Part shown: in pieces, positions 30,289 through 41,654 of the stretch
How positions within the stretch are numbered: the first letter of the stretch is position 1
Layout: every line of letters starts with the position of its first letter
Assembly (NCBI GenBank): GCA_030323885.1
Contig: CM059190.1
Location: forward strand, 83,878,709 to 83,942,708
Origin: Branchipolynoe longqiensis
Lineage: Eukaryota > Annelida > Polychaeta > Phyllodocida > Polynoidae
Direction: 5' to 3'
DNA: 64,000 nucleotides
Program-made: the position numbers and the translations under genes
The notes under the pieces: generated by a model
What the model was told of the DNA's origin: nothing
What the model saw: the letters and a program-made list of their open reading frames with translations, nothing else
Database searches by the model: none

Positions 30289-31255
30289 TGGGTCGTTCTC
30301 AGAAGTTGTGTACCGATAGTGTGACATCAGTACCACAAAATCAAAATGCTGTCAAAGTCCTATAAACAAGTTTCCTCAATGTGTATGTCCTTTTGCATCT
30401 GAATAATTGAAAATAAACATATTCTGGCATTTTTAAGTAGGTCAAATGGTGCTCACACTCAATAAATAGCAGTATAGCATGGAATCCAATCTGACTCCAA
30501 AATCAAATATTGTCCACACAAAACTTGACCTTGTTAGGACATTTCACATGCCACTTGCTTTATAAACAGTAGTAATAATAATTTGAAACCTCATTGCTAT
30601 GGTTTTGTCTTATTTGTGAATATTAAAGAGAAAACCAAAAAAATATTAGCAAGGTAACAGTCAAAGTGGAAACAACAATTTTACACAAATGTTCGGCTCA
30701 AATTTCAATGTTTAGGGGCAATTTCAGGATTTATCTTTTACTATACCATAACTGGGTCCATGCATAGAGTGTCAAATGGTGAAAATAGTTCCTGTACTGT
30801 ATCTGTACTCAGTGTTTGATACAGAGTTTCATAGTACTTGCAAGTGGAAACGAAATGTTACGATGTTAATGACTCCAGAAAAGGTTAACTATTTCATAAT
30901 TTAAAAAAGATTTTTTAGAAATAAATGTCTTCAACTTAATGAAGACATTGTATATGACCATTTGAAGTGAAATGAGCTGTTGTTCAGAGGCTTTCATTAA
31001 GTTTGTGACACTTTATTTTCAATGCTGTTGACAATTTCACAAATTAGTGATGTAATTTTCTATGTATTTAGCTACATCCATCCCAATAAGATACATAATA
31101 CACAATATTAACATTTACTTTTTATCTAAAATATCTCCCACATTATTGGGCTAAATGATGAAATCTAAATATTGACACTCCAATAATGGGTTTCTTTGAA
31201 ATATGCATTTCAAGTAGACTACCTCAAGTGGTACACAGTTTCTGAGAATGACCCA
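30289..31255 (+). mobile_element. Non-autonomous TIR element, ~967 bp (copy 1)
   Basis: The ends are TGGGTCGTTCTCAGAAGTTG and its imperfect inverse, CAGTTTCTGAGAATGACCCA. The interior is AT-rich and has no open frame above about 60 codons. Copies lie at 43868-44833 (same orientation) and 61369-62311 (inverted). TA-rich flanks suggest a TA target, as in Tc1/mariner-like elements. No transposase is present. Confidence 0.9.
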
Positions 31256-31261
31256 TATACA

Positions 31262-32290
31262 TATTTAACCGTTCGGCTATTCCACCCCCGCTTAAGGCGA
31301 GCCTATGTGTTAATATTGATATAAGTTTCAGGCTACGGTAAAGGAAAGAGAGAGAGAACAATGAGTAGTGGTGGGGAACCTTATATATATGTAATTTTCC
31401 ATGTGAATTTCCTTGGCCCGCTGCGGCCCGTTGCCGCCTCTCGTCCCGCCCGCAGGTTGACCGCTTCAGTTGGTGTACTTTCCGGGCTAAGGTCGGACAG
31501 CCAGAGTATCATAGAAATACCATTCTTGTCCCTTCCCCGCATCTATATACCGGAATAGTCTCCCATTATTACAACTAACTCGCTATCCTCCCCGCCATTC
31601 GGTGTGTGTATTAAAAGAGTTTAATTAATCCAGAAATACGCAGACACCATAGATGGTGCTGCTGCTGTCACTGTTAATCAGCCTACGTTAATGTGTTTAC
31701 TATGTTAAAATATTGCTACGTTAAGTTATGCTTCCAATAATATTATGTCTATTAATATCCCTGCAGAAGGGTTAATGGGCAGCTTAAGGCCTACCAGGCA
31801 TGAGGCCCTTCTATATATATAAAACAATCAAATATCAAAGACAAGTTGACCATAGCGGTTAATCTACAATAAGACTGGAGAATAGTAAAGAATGCAAGGA
31901 ACGTTCAAATCACTTTCCAAGAGCTCACGGCTTTATTCTTACCCTAACTAACAGAGTTGTTTCAATTAACATGTGTAGTGAAGCTGGATCAAACCCCTCC
32001 CCTATAATTTAATGAAAACAAGTTTAGAATTCCGACAATAAGAGCCTAAATCTCGTCTAAGACATCAGAGCTTGCATAAAGTATGTCTGACGGGTCAGAG
32101 CCCGAGCGCTCGACCTCCCACCATTGCTAGGAAAGTCACAATTGATGTCTCCTAGCAACGCGTTATAGCAGGGAACCCGACCCTACAATTGGTGGCAAAT
32201 GTGAGCCTGGTGAGTAGCCCGCATTTCAGAATGCGAGCTAATCAGCCCAGCCCGCATTTCCATCAGTCGAGTAGTCTCGCCCACTTCACA
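31262..32290 (-). repeat. ~1-kb dispersed repeat, solo-LTR-like (copy A)
   Basis: On the minus strand it starts TGTGAAGTGGGCGAGACTA and ends GGTTAAATA. It aligns in inverse to 42651-43568 through GCGCTCGG, CTAAATCTCGTCTAA and GGCGAGCCTA blocks. It has no ORF. The TG start and TATA-like box suggest an LTR without internal region, but the end is not CA. A GCGGCCC- and CGCC-rich stretch lies at 31420-31470. Confidence 0.6.
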
Positions 32291-32739
32291 TATATATATA
32301 AATATGTACATATGGATGTATATATACATATATATATTTTTTTTTTATTGAGGCTGTATTTATACTGTCCATAGCATATAAGCCCGGGTACCCAGGCTTG
32401 TTTTCAATGCTGGCCAGTTGTAGTGTTGGTGTTATCTTACCACACAGTAGCTGCTGATAAGTAATTTGATTGCCTGCATTTCAGTAGCAGATAGATAGTT
32501 GGTTGGTATGGTGAGTAGCCTATGTTAGTTTTTTTGGATTTTCTTGGCATATATGTATTTTATTTTGTTCTACTCTTATTACTAGACTAGCCTACTCCTA
32601 TTTACATATCATAGGCTTGTACGTAGCTGTGTGGTGTGTTATCTGGCTACTTTTGACATTGTTACCTTCAATTGGGCGTCCCGCTGGTGGGCGTGACATA
32701 TCACATGCCCCTTTGCAGTGCAGCTTAGTGGGGGTTTCC
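32291..32739. other. AT-rich sequence, probably LINE 3' UTR on the minus strand
   Basis: There is a poly-T stretch at 32337-32346. The rest adjoins the C-terminal LINE codons that start at 32745 on the minus strand, so it is likely that LINE's 3' UTR. No other feature is recognised. Confidence 0.4.
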
Positions 32740-32744
32740 TGGCT

Positions 32745-33292
32745 TTATTTTGCACAGATACTTTTTAAAGTTTTTAGGTCAGGAATTTGTTGTTCCTTTA
32801 CCGTTTGGTCATTGCACACCTTGGCAGCCATTTCCAGCGTGCTTCTCTCATGAGCTTTTATTTGACTTCTGGTCTGCTTTAGTAGTGGCACATTATTTGC
32901 TCTAGTAGCCCTTTGTGGTTTTGTTAGGAGTTTATTGTTTTGACTATAGCTGTATGCTAATGTTTTCAAGTGAATTATTCTCCTATTCTCTAGTAATTTG
33001 GTTCTTTTGTGTATGTCATAGGTGGGGTGCAGCTTGTCTACTCTTAGACAGATTTTTTCCAGGTGTTCATTTATGTGTCTATATAACACTTTTTCAATGA
33101 GCTTGCCTGGGGTTTAAAGAATTGATATTGGCCTGTAGTTTCCCATATTTTGTTTGTCTCCACTTTTGTGAATGGGGGTGATGGTTGCCATTTTCCAGGC
33201 TGAGATAAAATGCCCCTGCTCAAAGGAGATGTTGAATAAGTCTACTATAGTGGCCGGGATGGCTTGGAGTGCTTCTTTCAGTATTTTGGTAT
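32745..33292 (-). pseudogene. LINE deletion derivative (RT N-terminus fused to ORF C-terminus)
   Basis: On the minus strand, 33292-33112 encodes [20 protein letters not shown], then [19 protein letters not shown] and YRPISIL. It is nearly identical to the LINE at 63.6 kb. After YRHINEHLEK the next codons are ICLRVDKLHPTYDIHKR, which are C-terminal sequence of such a LINE ending at TAA or a similar stop by 32745. The RT palm with the catalytic Asp box, about 300 codons, is missing. A frameshift lies near 33100-33114. The 5' end runs into a TA/CA microsatellite. Confidence 0.8.
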
Positions 33293-33343
33293 ATATATGT
33301 ATGTATATATACATATATATATATGTATATATATATATATGTA

Positions 33344-33396
<53 letters not shown>

Positions 33397-33398
33397 AA
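33290..33398. repeat. (TATATG/TATA)n microsatellite
   Basis: A compound TA/TATG repeat, palindromic in parts. It ends at 33395. Confidence 0.9.
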
Positions 33399-34511
33399 GA
33401 CTCCCCTATGAAATGACAAGGAGACCAGCAGATTGGGTTGGTTCGTTTATTCGACTCCGGGCTGAGCGATAAATGCCCTACCTAATTCAAAGCAAAAAAC
33501 AGGAGGCAAGTGACAATTCAAACCACCCGAGCAGCATCGAAAGCCGCCAGGCCCGCAGCAAGGCCAACGGACGACGGCGATTGGACAATATCAACTCGAG
33601 TTGAATCGAATAATAATAATATTAAATAATTCTCCGAGCGTTTATATGTATATAATACATTATATATATGTATATGTATCAGGTGCGATCGAGGGGTTGA
33701 ACTATTAGGATGCACAGTGGACGAGACAAACCGGACAACATCACTTCTCGCACCCATCCTCCTTTAGAGCCTGAGTGCTCCTCAAATATATGACACAACA
33801 TAATGTAACGCAACCCTTCCATTCCCCTCCCCCACTCTGATAAGTTTTGTTGTTTTTTGTTGTTGTTTTTTTCTTCTTCTTCTAAATTTGTATTCCATTT
33901 GAATAATATCTTTTATTCCCCAGCAGCGAGGCGCTGGTCTTCCGGCCTTTTCATTTATGGTTATTTATGAACTATTTATGGATGAATTGGTTGGTTGTTG
34001 GAGTTTTACGGCTCGGCAACATCTAAGGTCATAAGACTCATATCAGGAGGGATTTATGGATGAGATGATGAGATGGCTGAAATCAGGCATTACACATATT
34101 ATGGGGATCTTATTTTGTTTAAAAGTAGATATGTATTTGCTATTCATATTTTCTCTCTCCCTCTTTATCTTCTTTAATTTGATTTGTATTTACTTTTGAA
34201 TGTTCTCAGAATTGAAAACGCATAGAATGCATCTACCGGAAAGTATTTGATAATAATAGCAATTATTATTATTATTGTTAAAATAACCTATTCTTTGACC
34301 CCCCACTTTTACATGAAAAAAATACATTTCAGTACAAGTGCGGGAAAAATTAAAGAAATAAAGAGAACAGAGGGCTACATATCCAGTAGGTGGAGCAGTG
34401 TGTGGGGCTGTGACGTCACATGGAAGTTGTGAACGCTATAATTATCTATGTTTTCACTGATACCCGACCGACAGCTATATATTGAGCACGCAATGCCCAC
34501 ATGGGAAGGTT
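33399..34511. other. Non-coding DNA with a SINE tail fragment
   Basis: 33985-34052 is an antisense S1 SINE tail (GGTTGTTGGAGTTTTACGGC ... AACATCTAAGGTCAT). The rest has (AATA)n at 33609-33625, a T-rich run with TTGTTGTT and CTTCTTCTT at about 33847-33885, and no recognised gene. Confidence 0.5.
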
Positions 34512-34854
34512 CGTTGGTTGTTGAAGTTCTAAATTCTGGCAACATCTAAGGTCATATCAGGACGGGTACTGACTTGTGACAGTGCGCACTCATGGCGACT
34601 TTATAGTGCTGCCTCACTGGGTTACCAGTCCACCACACCATGACCTAATATCCCACTCAGTCACATTATCTTGACACTGAGCCAACCAGTCCTTGCCCTA
34701 TCCTAATATTGCCGAGCACCTAGCTAGGAAGCGACAAGAATACATTTTAAAGTCATTTCTTTGATGCGACCAGGGTTCAAACCCGAGGGTTCGAATCCCA
34801 CGATCTAACAAAACGGGAAACCAACGCTCAACTCATTTTGCCATCCTGTCTAGT
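34512..34854 (-). mobile_element. SINE family S1
   Basis: A full-length antisense copy with tail GGTTGTTGAAGTTCTA at the left and tRNA-like head at the right (GATGGCAAAATGAGTTGAG on the minus strand). The region around its B box carries a short duplication, GGGTTCAAACCCGAGGGTTC. Confidence 0.85.
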
Positions 34855-34954
34855 CCCACATGGGAGGTCATGTGATGAAATAGCTACTCCCCCAGTCGTG
34901 TCTCTGTGACAGGGCTGCTAAATAAGCCGTTGGACAAAGGTGTTCGGACATCTG

Positions 34955-35085
34955 GGTTATGGACTCTACCGATTTTTGAACTCCCGACCTTCCGCATGGG
35001 AAGCCTGGGCGCTACCGACGTAGCCACCACGTCCGGTCCATATAATGTGCACTGTCACAAGTCGGTACCCGTCCTGATATGACAT
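34955..35085 (-). mobile_element. tRNA-like SINE head plus S1 tail piece
   Basis: On the minus strand GGACGTGGTGGCTACGTCGG starts a tRNA-like head with GGAAGGTCGGGAGTTCAAAA. On the plus strand an S1 body fragment in sense orientation follows (GTGCACTGTCACAAGTCGGT). It is a chimera or two insertions. Confidence 0.6.
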
Positions 35086-35103
35086 TAGCAGTGATTACGT
35101 ATT

Positions 35104-35410
35104 GTGGCGTTCTCTGTGGCGGAGTGGTTAGAGTGTCTGACTTTTTTCTAGGTCGGACTCCTAATCTGAGGGTCGGTGGTTCGATTCCCCGTGTCACCAG
35201 CTCTGCCAATTTGGATTTCCACCGCTGTGTATAAGTTACAGCATCATCAAAGGCCAGTTGCTCTCATACCATGTCTATGTGGTGTGGGAGGTTAAAAATC
35301 CCTTGGGTCGGTAAAAGTGTAGGCTCGGGCTTTCTATCGACCAGCAGTGGAGAGGGGAAGACCAGTCGTGTGTGACTGGGATTTCCCCTGCTTGGGACAA
35401 CTAATGTACC
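35104..35410 (+). mobile_element. tRNA-derived SINE, family S3
   Basis: A longer copy of the element at 8473-8705: head GTGGCGGAGTGGTTAGAG, B box GGTGGTTCGATTCCCC, body to GGATTTCCCCTGCTTGGGAC. The 3' end CCCCTGCTT resembles the end of the S1 subfamily at 8470 and 45067. Confidence 0.85.
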
Positions 35411-35530
35411 AACAAAAAAAATGACGACAAAAATGAGAGACAAATAAGTGTTCACACTTCCTGTCTACCATTCGCTATATTGTAGGATATAAAAGATCCC
35501 ACCAGAAACAAGCTTACAGAGGCAATATTA

Positions 35531-36163
35531 CCGGACACGGTGGCCGAATCGGTAGAGCCCAGGCCGCGTTCAGGGTCCGTCTCAGAGCCGTCTCGGCGAT
35601 GCTTTTTGGCTTAAATCCGTTCAGGGTGCGTCTCGGCGACGTCTCGGCGACGCCTCCCTTTTCAGACTGGAGATGAAAAGCGCCTCGAAAATGGCCGCCG
35701 CATTCAGTGCTTTCAACCAATGACAGCACAGCTTTACCATTGCAAATGGCCGCTGCCTATGGTGGCCGCCATTTTCAAGGCGGCCAGCATCTAAATCCGT
35801 TCAGACTTGTGTGACGTCAGGCCCGTCGCCGAGGCGCCTCCGAGACGGACCCTGAACGCGGCCCAGGCCTCCCATGCATGAGATAGGGAATTCGATTCCC
35901 GGTCGAGTCAAACCAATGACTTACAAAATTAATATTTGTCGCTTCCTAGCCTGGCACTCGGCATTAATTGGATCGGGCAATGACTGGTTAGCTCAGTGTC
36001 AGGCTAATGTGACTGGGCGGGATATCAGGTCATGGTGGCAGCGGTCTGATTTCCCAGTGAGGCAGCACAATGAACTCGGCATGAGTGTGCACTGTCACAA
36101 GTCGGTACCCATCCTGATATGATGTTATATGTTGCCAGGATGTAAAACCCCAACAACCAACCA
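35531..36163 (+). mobile_element. SINE family S1 split by a 296-bp MITE
   Basis: The SINE head (GACACGGTGGCCGAATCGGT) is broken at 35564 and resumes at 35861. Its body then runs to the AACCCCAACAACCAACC-type tail at 36163. Confidence 0.88.
35565..35860. mobile_element. 296-bp MITE with 19-bp perfect TIRs and 8-bp TSD
   Basis: The left end CGCGTTCAGGGTCCGTCTC is the exact reverse complement of the right end. The 8-bp GCCCAGGC is duplicated at 35557-35564 and 35861-35868. Inside, subterminal GTCTCGGCGACG motifs recur in both orientations. An 8-bp TSD fits hAT and a few other DDE families. Confidence 0.93.
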
Positions 36164-36742
36164 GTCGCCATGACGGTGCGTGTCCGGCAGGGTACGCCTT
36201 GAGGGACGCGGTTTGGTCGTGTCGTTATTACCTCACCTGCACCTGCGTATCTGCTGCATGTGGTAGCCCACTTCCGGGTACTGCGGCGCATGCGCGCACC
36301 GTGCACGTCCGGGTCTGGTCAATACTGGTGACGGTGCAGTACCCGGAAACGCTGACACGCGTCTTGTACTGTCCCACCACCATTGCACTGTAGGAAATGT
36401 TGCCACCGCTGTTGGTTTACATTTGAAAAGAAATTTGTTTATTATTATTATTTTAATTACTTAATTATTTAATTATATTATTGTTTGTATTATTTGTATT
36501 ATGTTTATATATTATTAGATTTTTTATATGAATTAATATTTTTATTATTAGCTTATATCTTTAATTTTCTTAAAGAAGATTTTAGTGGTATTACTTTGTA
36601 TTGTTTTATTATACTATTTTAAATGATATATTTAATCATATTTGAAATCATAAAATATATCTTTGTTATTTTATTACGTTATTTTTGTATCGTTTGTCGT
36701 TTTATTATTATATATTTATTATTATATATATATATTAAAACT
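36164..36742. other. Non-coding DNA
   Basis: 36170-36400 is GC-rich, with an inverted pair CTTCCGGGTACTGCGGC / GCAGTACCCGGAAACG (about 36269 and 36335) that suggests another short MITE or hairpin. 36420-36740 is extremely AT-rich (TTATTATT). No gene was found. Confidence 0.5.
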
Positions 36743-36935
36743 TGTGTTTGTTTGTGTCATGGGGGTGATGAAAATGGGAAATATTGCGCCTAGAGCGGGA
36801 CTCGAACCCACATCTCTTTGCATTCCGAGCCAGTGTTCTAACCATTACACCACCTAGGCTCCCTGATATAAACACAATACCCAGCGCCTACCTGTCTATG
36901 TGGTTACTTGCCTGAGAGGTCAGTGCAGCCTACTA
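36743..36935 (-). mobile_element. SINE family S2, truncated
   Basis: On the minus strand the tRNA-like head (GCCTAGGTGGTGTAATGG ... GGGTTCGAGTCCCG) has a paired acceptor stem. The body is cut short and replaced by AT-rich DNA. Confidence 0.8.
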
Positions 36936-37278
36936 CACTCATCCCCCTGGAATTGTAAGTCTTTTAAATGGTCATTTAATGCTTACAATTACATATATAT
37001 ATATATAGGCAATGCACTTACACATACATACACAGGGTAGGTTCAACAACCATACAGCCCGTAGCTTGAACACGGTCATGGTCACATCAACCAGTGTCAT
37101 GGGGGTGATGAAAATGGGAAATATTCCGCCTAGAGCAGGACTCAAACCCACATCTGTTTGCATTCCGGGCCAGTGTGCTAACCTTTACACCACCTAGGTT
37201 CCCTGATATCAACACACTACCCATGCTTACCTGTCTATGTGGTTAGTTGCCTGAGAGGTCAGTGCAGCCTACTACATT
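36936..37278 (-). mobile_element. SINE family S2, full copy
   Basis: Same family and orientation as the preceding copy, with the complete 3' body and an internal (TA)n at 36992-37007. It forms a tandem pair, as at 25.1-25.6 kb. Confidence 0.82.
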
Positions 37279-37284
37279 TGTATT

Positions 37285-37440
37285 GCCCGGTATTACTAAT
37301 GCTGAGTGCCAGCCTATGCAGCGACAAGTATTAATACGACAGTGTATGGCATTCGGTTGACTGTGTCAGGGTTCGAAACCACAGCCTCAGGTCTGAGAAG
37401 CCAGCCTACAATCCCACTCTACTATACGGATACCTGACTA
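37285..37440 (-). mobile_element. Diverged S1-like SINE fragment
   Basis: It contains CTGAGTGCCAGCCTATGCAG, CGACAAGTATTAATA and CAGGGTTCGAAACC, which correspond to the S1 head-body junction in antisense. Confidence 0.6.
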
Positions 37441-37460
37441 CATACAAACAAATGTATTCA

Positions 37461-37462
<2 letters not shown>

Positions 37463-37497
<35 letters not shown>
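37463..37497. repeat. (TA)n microsatellite
   Basis: A TA run of about 35 bases. Confidence 0.9.
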
Positions 37498-37499
<2 letters not shown>

Positions 37500-37824
37500 A
37501 GTTGGCTCCATTTAACAGAAACAACAAGAAGACTAACGTAGTTGAGAAAGAGAATATATTCTCTGGCGGGAATATAGATAATTGCCCACCTGAAGTGAAA
37601 AATTGACCATCAGAGTGGGTCTGGAGGCGATAATGACCAGACACAGCTGGCTTATAGGTGGTCAAAAGCCCCTGACAGGTGGTGCCGGTGTGGCCAAACC
37701 TGGAACTAATCACTGGCATGCACTAGCTGTGGTTTGAAAATAACGATACAGATATAACTGAAGATGATCGTGTGTCTTTCTTTATATTCCCATAATAGAT
37801 TATAGAGCAGACGTGCACACACAT

Positions 37825-37990
37825 ATCTATATATATACATATATATATATACATATATATATACATATATATATGTATATATATACATATACATATATAC
37901 ATATACATATATATATATATGTGTTTATATATATACATATATATATGTATATATATAAACACATATATATATATGTATATGTATATAAGT
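37825..37990. repeat. (TATATACA) palindromic microsatellite
   Basis: Interleaved ATATAC and GTATAT units, self-complementary over most of their length. Confidence 0.9.
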
Positions 37991-38269
37991 TTTTTGCAGC
38001 AGGATTATCAATACGGCGAGGGAGATAAGTGACAAGAACTGCCGGTGGCGGTGCCACCGTAGGCCAGTATGCTGCAGTTAATCAACATTCATCCGTAATT
38101 GGACCTTAAATATAATATAAGAATGGTAATAGTAATAGGAAAACCTCCTACCAATGATTTATACCCATATATTTATATACTAACTATATATATATATAAG
38201 GAGCGACTATGTATAAGGATGACGTGATATATATAGTATTACACAAATAAAGTAGGCGGTAAACACTTG

Positions 38270-38400
38270 AGTTTCCATCCGGGACCCAGTTACCACCCAT
38301 TTACCACACTTACCTCCCCGCCCCCCCCTCCCACGTACCACTCACCTACCCCCCCCCCCCCGCCCCACCCCATACTCCACCTACACCCACACCATAGGGC
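38270..38400. repeat. C-rich low-complexity tract
   Basis: CCACCCC/CCCCCCC-rich, nearly G-free on the plus strand. There is no gene. Confidence 0.7.
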
Positions 38401-38523
38401 TCTGTATAACAAGAAGAGAGTGCCTAGCTCAGCACAGGTGGCTATGGTATTATGCAAATATACATATATACATACATATATATGTATATATACCTATATG
38501 TATATGCATATGTATACATATAT

Positions 38524-38842
38524 GTTGGTTGCTTGTTGGAGTTTTACATCCAGGCAACATGTAAGGTCATATCAGGACAGGTACCCGCTTGTGACAGTGC
38601 ACACTCATGTCATGGTGACTCTGTAGTGCTGCTCCACTGGGAAATCAGGCCGCCGGCACCATGACCCAATATCCCACTTAGTCACATTATCCTGACACTG
38701 AGCTAACCAGTCCTTGCCCTATCCTAATAATGAGGAGGCGCGAGCTAGTAAGTGACAAGTCACAATCTTTAAGTCATTGGTTTGACTCGACTACGGTTCG
38801 AACTCCACAATCTACCTAAACGGAAGACAGACACTCAACTAT
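38524..38842 (-). mobile_element. SINE family S1
   Basis: An antisense copy with tail GTTGGTTGCTTGTTGGAG at the left and a decayed head at the right. Confidence 0.85.
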
Positions 38843-39035
38843 ATATATGTGTGTGTGTGATGTATAATGTATTATGTGAGTATAAAGAAACAGAAGGGAA
38901 TATTACTTATTATTATGATTCTTTTTATACTCTGTAAGACGCAACACTGAACCGGTGGTGCCATCTCTCCCACCTCTCCTCAACTGGATAGGCTGACCCA
39001 TGGACATTTGTAACGGGCACTTAGATACCAGATCA

Positions 39036-39350
39036 GATGGGATGGCCGAATGAGTTGAGTATCCGCCATCCGCTTTGGTAGATCAAGGTATGAACCTTGG
39101 TTGAGTCAAATCACTGACATAAAAATTGATGTTTGCCAGTTCCTAGCCAGGCACTCAGCATTATTAGGATAGGGCAAGGACTGTTTCGCTCAGTGTCAGA
39201 ATAATGTGAGTGAGTGGGATATCAGGTCATGGTGCTGGTGGCCTGGCCTCCCAGGGGCAGCACTATAAAGTTGCCATGAGTGTGCACTGTCACCAGGCGG
39301 TACCTGCCCGGATATGCCTAGGATATAAAACTCTAACAACCAACACACAT
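39036..39350 (+). mobile_element. SINE family S1
   Basis: A sense copy: head GATGGGATGGCCGAATGAGT, B box region TATGAACCTTGGTTGAG (decayed), tail CTCTAACAACCAACAC. Confidence 0.85.
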
Positions 39351-39405
39351 TAAATATCCAGGTACAATATCACTGCCATTTGGGCGGAACAAGGACCAGG
39401 TCTAA

Positions 39406-40394
39406 TATCCCTGTCACACTACGACGTAAGGAGGTAACGTAAGCCGACGTAGGTGACATTTCGTCATTACGTTGAGGTATGTCGAGTTATGTCATGCTTC
39501 CGTTAGACTGACGTTGATTTACGTCGAGTTACGTCAGGTTACGTCGAGTTACGTCGAGGTTTTGGACATGTTGAAAACTTTCGACGTATCTCGACGTGAT
39601 GCTCTGACGTTTGGGTGATGTCACACTCACGTTATGCCTACGTTAGATGTGCGGGAGGGATGCATCGGCTACGTTAGATCAACGGTTTGATTGGTGGTTG
39701 GTTGTTGGTTGGTTGTGGATTGGTTGTTGGTTGGTTGGTTGTTGGTTGGTTGTTGGTTGGTTGTGGATTGGTTGTTGGTTGTTGGTTGGTTGTCAATTGG
39801 TTGTTTGGTTGTTGGTTGTTTGGTTGTTGGTTGGTTGTTGGTTTGTTGATTGGTTGTTGGTTGGTTGCTGGTTGTTTGGTTGGTTGCTTGGTTGTTGGTT
39901 GATTGTTGGTTGCTTGGCGGTTGGTTGCTTGTGGATTGGTTGTTGGTTGGTTGTTGGGTGGTTGTTGGTTGTGGATTGGTTGTTGGTTGGTTGTTGGTTG
40001 TTGCTTGGTTTGTTGGTTGTTGGTTGGTTGTTGGTTGGTTGTTGGTTGGTTGTTGGTTGGTTGTTGGTTGGTTGTTGGTTGGTTGGTTGGTTGTTGGTTG
40101 GTTGTTGGTTGGTTGTTGGTTGGTTGTTGGTTGGTTGTTGGTTGGTTGGTTGGTTGGTTGTTGGTTGGTTGTTGGTAGTTGGTTGGTTGTTGGTTGGTTG
40201 GTTGGTTGTTTGGTTGGTTGTTTGGTTGTTGGTTGATTGTTGGTTGGCACGACGCTATGCCGACATTACGCTCACATCAACTACATCGCATTGACGTCCC
40301 AAATTTGCATATTCCGCCGAGATTTTCGACTGGTTAAATATATTTTCACGTTGTCCCTACACTGGCGCCTTACATCGTAGTGTGACAGGGCCAT
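39406..40394. mobile_element. CACTACGACG TIR element with internal (TTGG) satellite
   Basis: The ends CCCTGTCACACTACGACG and CATCGTAGTGTGACAGGG are inverted. Subterminal DNA is dense in ACGTC/GACGT motifs. A candidate TAA duplication flanks it (39403-39405 and 40395-40397). The middle 39684-40250 is a simple repeat. There is no transposase. Confidence 0.88.
39684..40250. repeat. (TTGGTTGT)n / (TTGG)n satellite
   Basis: About 565 bp of TTGGTTG-type units, G/T-only on the plus strand. Long Trp/Gly/Val/Leu or Asn/Gln/Pro/Thr frames in it are artefacts. Confidence 0.97.
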
Positions 40395-40790
40395 TAAATC
40401 CCAGTAATATCTGCGTGGTAGGAAGAAACATTAAACGAGCTGTGTATAATCTGGTTCCAGCATGCAGTGTTTATCTATATAGGCATAGAGGTGATGCACT
40501 GAGAGAGTATGCACAACAACAACACGACCAAGATGGCGGCCACTGAAATCTTTTCATTTGACTTTCAATATCTATTCATCAACTGTCAACATAACTTCAT
40601 GAATTCTGCACTTCAAAAGAAGCAAGCTACAATACATAGCCTACATATTTGATTAATGTACAAGACAAATTATTGAGCTTTTTAGATTAAGAATTCTTAT
40701 GACTGTCTATAACGCAGCTTTCAAGCAATTTTTCTGTTAGATTGTTTAGTAATTTGGGCTGTGGTAGTAACTATTGAATGGGCGGTCCTA
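40395..40790. other. Non-coding DNA between two TIR elements
   Basis: Unique-looking AT-rich sequence. Contains AAGATGGCGGCCACTGAAAT at 40531, a YY1-like motif. No gene is seen. Confidence 0.4.
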
Positions 40791-41487
40791 AAGGCCCTGT
40801 CACACTATGACATATGGCGTCAGCACATGCTCAACGTGAGAAAATTTGCCAGTACATCGGCATTCGTCAAACTTTTCAGCATCGGGGGGGTTAAAAATGG
40901 GCGTATACACAACGTACATACAACGTACATAATGCATGCAGAACGTATCTCTGATGTATTGCTAGCATATGAGAGCATTCATGTGCCTCGCAAAATGTTC
41001 ACAAGATGTTCGCAAAATGTTCACAAAATGTTCGCAAAACGTTCGCAAAATGCTCGCATACGTTCACGGAACGCTGACCAATGTTACATACATTACTCCA
41101 TCGCTAGAAGTATGGTGTATACATTAAATACGCTGGATATACGTCAGAACATACAGCTGAATGTATGGCTAATGTGCAGCAACGTATACCAACACATCCC
41201 TAACATACTCCCAATGTATGCTGACGTATCCCAAATGTACATGCAGCGTACGTTCAATGTACGAGCCACACGTCGACACACATTGAACATTTTTAGCATG
41301 CACACATTTTATTTTCGGAGCCTCAAAGCGCCTCGACGTAAGACATGTATACCGACATATCCAGAAAATATACACCATATGGCCAACGTACACTTAACAT
41401 ATGCCGATGTACGCAGATGTGTTGGTAGAAAACCACATACATTGGCACACGTTGAGGCAATACATCGTAGTGTGACAGGCCCTTTAC
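40791..41487. mobile_element. CACTACGACG-family TIR element with degenerate ACGTACA interior
   Basis: The ends are AAAGGCCCTGTCACACTATG and CGTAGTGTGACAGGCCCTTT. The whole interior is a loose array in which ACGTA, ATGTAC or TTCGCAAAATG motifs recur every 8-20 bases in both orientations. It is open for 248 codons on the plus strand, but the composition shows this is a chance frame of a repetitive array. Confidence 0.85.
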
Positions 41488-41654
41488 AGGGATGGATATT
41501 CCCCTGACTTCTGCTGATTCATACTCTGCACTTGCTGATATAACAGGTGACCCATCCTCTACACTAACATGAGGCCCGATTGATTGATTGCTGATGGCTT
41601 AATGCTGTGTCAGCAGCAAGGGCCATATTTATGGCAAAAAGCTAGTAGTATCCA

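Noticed and set aside
31361..31558. Short plus-strand frame in a GC-rich stretch
   Set aside because: It lies in the dispersed ~1-kb repeat and is not open in the inverse copy at 43.4 kb.
39647..40294. A 215-codon hydrophobic Trp/Gly/Leu/Val frame that looks like a membrane protein, and its Asn/Gln/Pro/Thr complement
   Set aside because: Translation of (TTGGTTGT)n inside a non-coding TIR element.
40761..41507. A 248-codon frame across a TIR element
   Set aside because: It spans both terminal inverted repeats and follows the ACGTACA motif array; no domain or codon signature.
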